Assembly (NCBI RefSeq): GCF_036588685.1 | Contig: NC_086380.1 | Span: 33,318,474-33,382,473 of the forward strand | Direction of reading: 5' to 3' | Origin: Mytilus trossulus | Lineage: Eukaryota > Mollusca > Bivalvia > Mytilida > Mytilidae | DNA length: 64,000 bases | Shown here: positions 11,001 to 23,000 of the stretch, piece after piece | Layout: each line of letters starts with the position of its first letter | How positions within the stretch are numbered: position 1 is the stretch's first letter | Program-made: the position numbers and the translations under genes | The notes under the pieces: generated by a model | The model's input: only the letters and a program-made list of their open reading frames with translations | What the model was told of the DNA's origin: nothing | Database searches by the model: none

Positions 11001-14000
11001 GTTTTTGTTTTTTTTATTAACTTACCTTGATTTGTCTACTTTATTGATTATTGAAATAAAATATTTGTAATCTACTGTTATTCTTATTCTAAAACCTTTA
11101 AAACATTGTATTGTTTATTGCATCCTGTATTTCATTGACTTAATGTGAATGTTTTTTTGGACATTGTTATTCTATTTATAAAGTCACATGCCAACACGGA
11201 CACATCTTTTAACACTTATTAAGTTGAATAAAATTTACTTAAGTATTTTTAATCTCGTCAAGGGTTAAAATATTTAACATGGACGTTCGGGAGAATCATA
11301 ATACGCATAAAATAAAATTTTATTCTAATTCTGTAGACCTTACTCTCCTATCTAAATTGTTTGTTTCTTTGTTTCCTAGTTTATTTTTGTTTGATCAAAC
11401 TGTGGACACTGAAGCATATTAATTGTGTATCTTTGCTTATGATTTGATAGTAAAAAATAATTGGAGAGCGCAGAAGTAATTAAAAGCAATTTTAATGTCA
11501 AGGTGAGATATAAATACAAATAAACCATAGAAATATTCCTGGCAATATATTTACAGTTATATTGTTGAATGTATTTGACAAATAAATTTAGCATTTTGTT
11601 ATTTTACTCTGACAGAGAATATAATTTAAATGAAACAGCTAAAACTATACTAAAACTATAAGTTATAGAATATTTTCAAAAGTTTTGATAAATGTGTAAG
11701 ATAGCAGACACTATGAATCGCTACAATTGTTTCAGTTACAAGATAAACAGAAAGGTGTCAATTTCCAATACAGATCCTTATTTTCCGTCTATATCATTCT
11801 GCGACTTGAATCCACTGAGCTATAGAAAGATAGAAGCATACAAAGATGATGTCCAATTAGCAAATCATTTAATGAAGATAATAGAAAGAAACCACAACGC
11901 AGTTCGAGGCTTGAAAAATGGAACAGTTGATATACGTAATGTATGTATAGTAAAAATTAAAGTATATGCTTATACAGTAAAAAGAAAGAAATATAAAAGG
12001 AGATAAGAATGATCTACCTTATTCAGACTTTTTTCGATATCATTTACAAAAAACCTTTATAGTTCATAGATATTCAAGACATTCAACTACACACAAAGAA
12101 GACACAACAATATTTCCTTTACATTTTTATCAACGTATTTCAGATTCTATATGTACTTCATGTCCGTAACCAAACGTAGGCCATTTATTGCATATTGTTT
12201 TAATCTATCTTTTTAAATAACATTCCCTGCTCATTAAAATTGAACTAAAGGAAAGGGACGAATGTTTTGAATGAACCTTTAAATAAATATTGTATACTGT
12301 GTTTGCTTATAATATTTTGGAAAGATTTAAATTGTCACCATCAAAGAATAAAGTTGTTTCAATAAAAGATAATCATTCGTTAGCTGTTTTCCACACCCAA
12401 GCCTGTCAAACTATAAATTTTAATGACTTCCTTCTTTGAGATTTATTAATTTGTTTACCAAGTTAAAGCATTGCTTTCATGGTATATTTTTTTGTTTTCG
12501 TTTATTAAAGCAAGTGTTAGAAACCCGCGTTAGTTTGAGAATGAAAGTTAAAAGTGAACACAAATAAAAATTCAAATGAAACGTGTGGTAAAGGTCCTTT
12601 TGCAGTTCAGGTCAATATTTTGGTAATGAGTTTCCTCGATGTCTCCATTTCCAATCGAATTGCGTGATTTGAACATCGACAAACTACTTTTGCTTGCATT
12701 CAATGTCCGTCACCGACACTCCAGCTTATTAAGCGATTATCGATTTTACACTGTACATGTATATAAATAAAGAGATATGGTATTATTGCCTATGAAATGA
12801 CTTTTTATCATAGTTCTGACCACATTTAGTTCTAAATCCTGTCGAAACGATATTTTTGTAAGGTCATTCTCTCCGCCAATTGAACATCTTTACATCAATT
12901 GAATTGGTAGTGTACTGATCAATATTTTAGTCTTTGGAAATGTGATTAGTGTATTAGATTCAATTGAATGTAAACTAGTTTTCTGTAACAGCGAGTTGTT
13001 TGTGTTGGTATATTTTTTATGTCTTCTTTATAAGGTTTGACATATGTTTGTTCTAGGAAGCTGCAATTCAGGGTAGTGGTTATCATTCGTTGTTGACTGC
13101 CAACTGTATGACTCGTTTATTGGTTCTAACATGTCATGTCGTTTGTTTTCTTCTTCTGGATTGTTTCGGATTTTTAGCCAGAGGCAGTTTTCTCGTCTTA
13201 ACAGTATTGAATTAGCTAATGATTGAAGGCCATAAATGTATTAGAGTTGAGTAAATCCGCATTCTTTAGTTTCTGGTAGTGAATTTGTAGTTGTATCATT
13301 GACACCCATATCACATCTCATCATTTCTATACTTACAAGACAGCCACACAATATCTGATAGAGTATGATAATTAAAGTAATTTTGGAAAAGACGTTAAGT
13401 CCAATATTATCTAGCAGGTGCTTTAATGGAGTATCATTAGGACAGACATTGAATTGGCTTATTCTAATTTGTCGTAGTGTGCACCTGATATATTTTTGTA
13501 TGTAGATGCCTCGTTGACACTTCAATATTTTATTGACTTATTCTAATTTGTCGTAGTGCGCACCTGATATGTTTTTGTAAGTAGATGCCTCGTGGACATT
13601 TCCATAACTGAAAGGCAAATTGATACATTTTCTTTTCCTAAACGAAAGTAAAAGCCTTTTATCATCGATAACACGATATGATTAATGAATGCAAAAATGA
13701 TGCGTGAAATTTGTTTTTTTTAAGGTTTTTTTTATTTTTGTAGGTAGATTTTTTAGCACCGCATTATTCTATCCTTTTTTATCTCTATTCTATACTTATG
13801 GCCTACTTTTCTCTAATCTATTGCGTTGTGTGATTTTTTTGTATTCTGTAAATCCATAACTATAGCCCTTATAATAAGAAATTTAGTTAAGAAATCAACA
13901 GGAAACACAAATTAATTCTGCAACATTAACTTAAACCTTCGCGTAGCATGACTTATGATTAATCAGCAATTGCACATGCAGGCATTTTATTTTTGATAAT

Positions 14001-17000
14001 GCGACTTTTCTGATTTCTAAAACTAAAAGCTGCTATTTTTTACTTGGTATTGATATCATACGATTGATAAAATGCTAGACTGGTTATGTTTGCAATTATA
14101 ATGGAGTTTTATTATTCAAAATTCTTTACTTATGTTACAACAAAACAAAATTACATTTTTCTTTTTTTTGTATCAAAATTTGTCGCAAGGAATACTGGAA
14201 TATTCACAACTGAAGAGTACTTTGCTTGTAAGAAGAAAAACAAATACACCAAGCTACTTATTGATCGATATATGTTATAGAATTTGTTTTATAGTTTCAT
14301 ATTAATAAAGAACTGATTGCTATATGTATTTTACTTGCATGTTTCTTATCCAGACATCATTCCATAAGGACGATCTTCAAAGTGAAGGTATGTATAGGAA
14401 AATCGTATATTATATGTTTAATTACAAGCACATTAAAGTTTCGTTTTCGATAACCTATATGAGACAATGTTGATAATATTCTCATTGTATGTTGTTTTTG
14501 GAATTATGTATGTTGTTTATGACTGAAAAATAGCTTCATCTTTAATTTATGTAATTCGAATTCTCTTGATTAATTTTGAAAAGCTAATAGTTTTGTAATT
14601 CAAGCACGTTACGAATTAAAGAGGTCTCCAAATAAGACATGTTTATCATTTGATAAAAGAGTGCAAATCTGTTTAAACATTCAAGGAAACCATCAATCTC
14701 TTTTATGCTCTCCTAAACCTGACAATTTGTCACAAGACAATTACCAACTTTCCAACAACTGATGGACAAAAACAGGACAAAAAAATTAATACATATGCTA
14801 TATAAGTGAACTGAAAAGAGCAAATAAAAATTACGAATAGTTAAACTTTCTAATTTACTTTCATTTGAATGATACATATATATGTTAAAAAATCACCCAA
14901 TATACCATGCGTATATGTGGTACGCCGGACGCACATTTTGTATACAGAATATTCATCAGTGGCGCCGAATCGAAACAGATGGCTTACCAATCAATTTCGA
15001 AGTTAAAGATAATTGTTGTGTCTAATACGTGTAAGAAATAATCCAAGCTTGTCCTAGGAGTTTTATAAACCTTAAGTTCATGTTTCGAATGAGACAAGAT
15101 CTTAGATACAAACGATCAAGTATAATTTTAACTCAACAAATGAGATCAAGTAGATTCCAATTGTCTACTCAATTACTAATTTCACTAATTTTACTTGAAG
15201 CTATCGAACAAGAGTTTCGAAGAGAAATGAATTACTTTGATATCAACATTACAAAAGACGAAATACCAAAGTTATCTTCGGATTTCAAGGAGTTCATTTT
15301 AAGTTGCAGATATGAAGGTGAATTATGTAATGCAAGGTAAATCAATTTAGGAACCGGCTTTTCTACAACATTACACACAAACATTTATTGACACGCTAAA
15401 TTAGATTCACTATATTTTTTAATGTCATCTGCAGCTCGACCTGTTAATTGCAAGGCTTTCTGTGCAATTAGTATCAGGTTATTGTTAATTTAATTATTGA
15501 TTATTAATTGTATGGAAACCTTTCTTAATCCTTATATGACAGTCTCATAAAGAAGAGTTATAAATGCTGGGTCTATATATATTTTTTGAATTGTTCTCTG
15601 TTTCCCATGCTTTGTTTTGTGGGATATTCTTGTCTCTTATATAGTTTTGTGTTCGTGTTTTCAATTTGTTTCGTTCTAATTTTGGCTCTTTATTTTGTTG
15701 GACCAATTTTGGTATGATAGGTGGTTTTCAGCAAAACTTGTAAAATGCTTACAAAACACAGATGATGGCTACAAATATTAAAAGCTCTGATTCCTTTCAC
15801 GGATTTGGCTATACTTTTTGGACCTTTTGGATTAAAGCTCTTCATCCTTTATATAAGCTTTGGATTTCAAACATTTTGGCAACGAGCATCACTGAAGAGA
15901 CATGTATTGTCGAAATGCGCATCTGGTGCAAGAAAATTGGTACCGTTAATCTTATTAAACATGGTTAAATACAGAAATAAATTGAATAAATTGAATGTCA
16001 AATAGATCTCAGATGGTTTTACAAAGTATAGAAAGCCCACTGTTTTCTAATCATCTGTTATGCGATTTAAGTACATATTTATAACCACATAATACAAATG
16101 TCGTGATATAATCAACTAAAGCAAATTGAAAACTATATGACCCCTTGAAAAGGCATTTGTTACTAGCTCAGACACGTTGAAAGTGAGACAGAATATAGAC
16201 GTTTGATTAGTTAAAACTCATCATTTATAGTACATGAAACATAATCCCGCATTTTGTGGCATCTGAATCGCAAATTTGATTTTTTGGCGTTGAAATAACA
16301 GCATTTCCTTCATATCAGTAAAGTATTGAATTATCTTAGATGTAAATACAAATTACTTAGTAGATCCAGATATATCACCTGTCTTCAAATTGAATATTTT
16401 TAATGCGAACATATAACATTCGTTTTATAATTCAACAAGTAGACATGTTAATATATGACGTTAGAAAGTATATGGAATATACATGGCACTTATCACCACG
16501 GTTATAATTCAAATGTAATTTACCATCCATATTTTAGATCAATTTCCTTCACTTTTGACTTGTTCCGGAACACTAAATAAGCAGATTTTACCTAAAAATA
16601 GAATAGTCGTAGCGTAAAGTTTATGTAGGAAAAAAAGTCAACGACTCAAATGCAACATCTGAATTTATCCATACATGATAGTACTTGAAAGCAAAAGGAA
16701 GAACCTTATCAATCTAGTATTTTGGCAAAATGCAAATAACATGATCATGATGTATTCTCCATTTTTTTAACATCAAGAATATGTTTTATACACCGTCTAA
16801 GATAACCTTGATAGTCATGGTACACTAATGTGTAATCTTTGTATATGCCTATGTTCTTTGATTAAACTTATGAAGATGAGTACACTGTAATTGTTATAAC
16901 ATGTCAATGTATTTAAATTGTTAAAAGATGTTCAAAACAAGAAGCATGTTTTCCATATGTTATAGTTGTCACATGTGAACCAAAAATGTATTTATGTTTT

Positions 17001-20000
17001 GTTTCAGTTTCTTTGTCCCATTCTATGATCCATATTATGGACAATGTTATAGGTTTCCGAGCCAGCCATTAGTTGCCAAGCACGTTGGACATTTATTTGG
17101 TATGTATTAAAAACTACAATTGCAATATTATATCAACAACCAATCAAACCTACGATGGATATTCGCCTCATCGTTTCTTGTATCGTATCTATTTCCATTC
17201 TATTTCACCTAATTTAGATCTGCCTTTAGCAGTTTGAAATTTAAACATAAATATATGCTTTATTTTTCATGCACATCATATCCAAATGTGAAATAAAATG
17301 ACAGAGATAAGTTGTTAAAACATAATCTTGGTCATAATTCAACAACACTGACTGATATACTGAGAACGAACAGGTCTGTGCATGATTGACACCAATTTCC
17401 GAGCGTGGTCACCAATTTTGATAAAATAGCGTCTAGTTGGCCTCTTGCATACTATTGGTAGTTTGGTTCAGATAAATTTTTAGTTTTCTTAAACTACTCA
17501 ATTAATGATTTATCCATTTCAGCATTTCAGCTATTTCTGAACGTGAATCAGAGTGATTACATACCATACGTGGCTGATGATCCGGGTATTATACTATCAA
17601 TACATGAAAATGGATACAGACCGTATTTACAGAGTAATGGCTTCGCAGTATCACCTGGCTTCAAAACAGATATATCGCTCTTTCAGGTAAGTTGATAATA
17701 AGTAACATAATAAAATAAGAAAAATCAATTTTGGGCAACTCTATTAAAAAATCTTCCAGATTTGTTTTTGAATTACATGTGTTCAAAGTAAACAATAATC
17801 TACATAGGTTAACTGATTTGGCAAAGATTATTTGAAATTTAGTGTTTGGAAGGGCGTCATGGCCTCGGTCACTTAGAAGGTTATGATCTGACAAACAAGG
17901 TTAGCTTACTTGATGAAATATGACGTTTAAGACACTTACATATACAACAAAGATTTATATATTGCAAGGGATTTGATCATTGTCGAAGGTCTTAATAATT
18001 ACTGTGATCTATGATTGTTTATACCCACGTAAACACCATAACATTTCCATATAAAACACCATAAGAATATCAGGATTGTCGTTTTATATTCAATATTATC
18101 GATGGAGATTGCATGGTTAATAAAACTTTGACCACTTAATCGACGACTTTATATACGAGGTTATACCACTAGATATGGTTCTTGAGTAGCATTTAAATGA
18201 CACCGTGTAGCCCTTACCCTATACTCTAAGGACTAATATATTACGAATCACAGATCTGACCATTGCACGCTATTCGTGTTGTCCTAGAGTCAAATCAATA
18301 ATGAAATACTTATTTTCTCATTTTTCTTTTCTGTAATGATATACTGGAATGCTTACTTTATCAACCTAGTATTCAGTTTATAGCATAAACATAACATAAT
18401 GAACAAGCAGCGCAAACTACTGGCGTTACACATTATTTGGATCTGCAAGAAAACCTGTAAAATCTTCCAGTCACTCCTCAGTGTAAGATAAATGTGCGGT
18501 ACTCATATTATGTAATTTATTTGCTTACATTGTCACTTAGCAGCAACTTATAATTCTAATTAATTTGTGTGTCAAACAGAAGAGAATCGAGAGGAAAAAA
18601 GTGGTGTTTGGGAGTAAAGATTTATGTGATGACAGTGGCCAATATACAAACATCCAGGTATGATTCTTGCTTCTATTGAGAAAAGTCACTAGTTTATCCC
18701 CAATAACTAAAATTTGTTAATTCATTTTTTTTTAGAAACATTAGACCGTTTGTTTTCCAGTTTGAATGGTTTTACACTAGTAATTTTGGGGCCCTTTATA
18801 GCTTGTTGTTCGGTGTGAGCCAAGGCTCCGTGTTGAAGGCCGTACATTGAGCTATAATGGTTTCCTTTTTTCTTTTTTTTTTAAATTGTTATTTGGATGG
18901 AGAGTTGTCTCATTGGCACTCACACCTTCCTATATTTAAGTTCTTTTTGTGATAGTGACAAATTGGCGTTTTTTGTTCTACAAGGACACAAAGACGGATA
19001 CCGCAAGAACAGTCATACGAAAGAACTTCCTACCAACTTGTAAAAAACCCTTTTGTATGAAGGATAGATTGAATCGGCCTCTGGTTCCAGTTAAGAAATC
19101 AAAATGGCCACTTGAAATGCAGTACATATTTTAAGCATTAAGAGTCTCACCGAACAAATTTACCACCTCCCGTAGTGTATAGTTGTTAGAATTAATACGG
19201 AAAGTACACACAACGATTGTAAACAAAGGATTGCATAGGTGCATACATATAAGTTACAAGGCAATATAGGTTAATCAGGATTTGCCCACCTTTATGGAGC
19301 ACACGGAAACAAACCTCCGGAATTTGATGGATTTACGTTGCTCCGTTTTTAGTTTTCTATGGGTTTTTTTTCTTTACTACAGTTTATGCAGCATGTAAAC
19401 TTGTATACTTATAACACTTACGTTTATCCCAAGGTTTTGTAAGTATGTGAAGCTTAAAAGAATGATGAATGTTAAGACCGTATCAAATACGTATTTTTAG
19501 GATCATATTATTAAAATTTGAATAGACATCTATAATCCCGAAATACATTCGAAATTGCTGTGATGTCTTTCCATTACAACTTATCAAAGTAGTTTCTAAT
19601 TATATAGGCTATGTATGTATATAGATATAGGAAGATGTGGTGTGAGTGCCAATGAGAAAACTCTCCATCCAAATAACAATTTAAAAGTAAACCATTATAG
19701 GTTTAAGTACGGCCTTCAACACGGAGCCTTGGCTCACACCGAACAACAAGCTATAAAGGGCCCCAAAATTACTAGTTTAAACCCTATGCTATTAAGATAT
19801 CTGGTCAGCATATGTTAGAGTTATTGTTCCTCTAAAATATTTAACCGAAGCCAAATGTTTCGACTTTTACCGATTTGAAATTGATACTTGAATGTAATTG
19901 TTTGTAGACCTGCTTTAAACTATGTGTAGAAAAGATCGTGGAAAAGAGCTGTAATTGTTCACCAACCATGTCAAATGTTGATCTAGGACTCTGGATTTGC

Positions 20001-23000
20001 GATGATGTTGAAGGTACAATTTATATAATGTGTTTATTTAACTAAGCTCATCAATTTATACATCATTGTTGCATGTTGAAAACACATCTGTTACAGTTCA
20101 TGATAACTGTGATATTTATGTTGTAATATAATTTAAATAGTTAATTATCAGAACCATCAATATATGAGCAGAAGTAAATTTTAGAAAAATTGATGGCTTG
20201 CTGTAGGTTTCAGAGATATTGAAATATCATTTATATAGACAGTACTCGATTCAAAGTATTCAAAGGTCAAATCAAAGAAACAGTTTAAATCATAATCATG
20301 TTTTCTATGTCAAGATATTTCTAATAACTTGCTTAATTCTTCTATTTGTTTATGTTTATGAAGATTTGTATTTCAAAGAAAGATTTATAACACATATCAA
20401 TGTCTTTTATTTTTTAGGAACTAATAACAACTTATCATATACAGCAAAATATCAATACTTGTGATTGTTGTCTAATATATTTAATATTGAACTTAAAAAG
20501 GAGTAGGTCCGGTAAAGGCCGATTTCGGCCTCAATTTTGAAGTTCATCTGACGAAATATTTTAGACACTTTTTAAACTCTTAAGTGTCTATTTCACTCGA
20601 TTTAATTAGTTTTTGTGAAAGATTCTAACTGAGGAAGTCATTAGAAACGCTCCAATTCAAGCTGAAATATGAAAAATCTATCAAATTTGCCAAAAATCGT
20701 CACTTTTCAGAAGGATTTTGTCAAAAATGAAAGTGGCCGCATCCGAGTTCATCCTCAACCTTTATATATATAATGAATTATCGTCAAATACAACTTTCAT
20801 TTCAATATTATGAATGAACACGAATGCGGCCACTTTCATTTTAGACCGAAACCGTCTAAAATTTAGCTAAAATGCTAACTTTGTGGAAATTTCAGTAATT
20901 TAGCATGACTTAATGATGCTAGTATCCGATATATGTGCATTGTATTGTCAAAAACAGCCCGTATTTATGTAGCAGAACTCGTTCTGTTAAACGATAAATA
21001 GCTTCATGATTACATTATCACAATTTTGTAAAACTGCTAAATTTTTGGGCCAAAAAGGGGTCTTACTGACCCTACTGTCTTTAGACTGATGCCACAAAAT
21101 CATAAAAATGAACAGGAGAGTAAAAATTGTTTTATATATTTCAAGAGCTTCAGTGTATGGCGAACGCTGAAAAGGGTACCGAAAACTGCAGCTGTAAAGA
21201 CCCATGCAGGTATGATTATATCTACTAGATAAGTCCAATGTTTTACATATTTGTTTCCAACTTTACCAGATATCAATGTTGTAATAATTTGTTTCTATAT
21301 CTTAAATAGCAATCACTGATGAGACGTTGTTATGTATAATAATCCACTGTGAATATATAAAGAAGAAGTGTAGTATGATTGCCAATGAGACAACTCTCCA
21401 TATGAAACCAAATAACACATAAAACTAAAGGTCACTGTACGGCCTTCAACAAAGAACAAAGTCCATACCGCAAAGTCAGCTATAAAGGGTCCAGAAAATA
21501 CAATGTAAAACAATGCAAACGAGAAAACTAATAGCATAATTCATATACAAAACAAGAAAAAAAAACAAATATTTAACACATAAAAAACAATGAATTACAG
21601 GCTCCTGACTTGGGACAGGCACTTACATACAGCATGTGGAGGGGTTAAACTTGTTAGCGGGACTACGTTTTTTTTCGGATGTCTGTTATATGTATTATAA
21701 ACTGTGTTCAAACCTAGTAATGCATTGTTGTTTTGTATTTTTAGTTGTGTAATCCTGCAATTGTTTCGTAACGATTCTTTTTAAGAGGGCTATGGATATG
21801 TGTTAATATAGAAGATATACATATTTGGTGGTTCTCATTAGCGCTCATGTGACACCTTCACGTTACTCACCATATGATTTTGATTTAGCAGGAATTTTAT
21901 TATATCTATGCTGCGTCGGATGAGTCAATATTTCTTGTGCATAACTTAACTTTGAAAGGACTTGGTAAAACCTAGCGCTTCCCCAGTTTCTCAACCTTAT
22001 TCAAAAAAGTTTATATCTACTCACATTGACCTAATATTGTTTATTTTTTAATTCTAACATTATCAACGTTTTGTAAAAAAAAGGATGATCGGCTGATTCA
22101 AATGTTTTTAATCAGTTTTGGTGTATTAATGGGTTTCTTTGTATATTACACATACTGGCTAAAAGACATGTTCACAATTCTTGAGAAAATGCGAAAAACA
22201 ATTCCATCGACGATTGATGGACACATTTTCTCCACAGCTGCTTTGTACAACATGAGTTTTTACATATATGAAGTTGTAAATAAACCTACAATAGATACAC
22301 ATTTGCCAAAAGCGCTTTAGATATTTTAAATATATTTAGTCAAACAATCACTGTTTGTTTATTGTTATTTTTTGTGTACTTTACAGCGAGATACAATATG
22401 GGACGTTTCGTTCCATGACAACCTGGCCAGGAAAAAGTTACGTAGGAGTACTGGATGCAATTCTTAAGCAGAGAGGTGTGGCATACCAGGATATGAGGTA
22501 AATACAATTTACACTGATAGTTTTTTTTTAAAACCAAAATGAATAACTCTTTCTAGCCTTGGACCCATCATTAGTTAGACAATCATATCCACCAGAATGT
22601 ATATCGCAATAAGGTCCTGGTGAAGATACATCCGGTTGGTCATGTATTAAAAATTAGAAGGTCTCTGAAATATATATTTGGGTCAACATCATGAAGATTA
22701 ATAGAATGAGGAAAATTTCTGAAAATAAAGGACGGACTATACCAAAGGGATATTTTAGTAAATATGTGGAAATGCATTGCTTCTTACATCTCAAGTAAAT
22801 ATTTAATAATTACCCTTCACTTTATTTGTCGTCGCAAGCGTTTCTTTATATTTCTGTCCTAATCTGCAAAACGAATGGTCGCAAGTAACTTTTTGGAACA
22901 AAAAGGACTATCAAAATTATTACTCAATGAAAGATATGCACATCAAGACAGATACAAAAAAACGAAAAGTTTCTGTTGTAAGCAACCTCCCATACGTTGT

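Noticed and set aside
15762-16005. Two overlapping 66-68 codon frames
   Set aside because: They lie in a dispersed repeat that recurs at 39275 and 61572 without an open frame.
22102-22320. 72-codon + strand reading frame with a hydrophobic start in intron 9 of gene A
   Set aside because: No family match that I recognise, no counterpart in intron 9 of gene B, and inserting it would break the conserved exon 9-10 junction.
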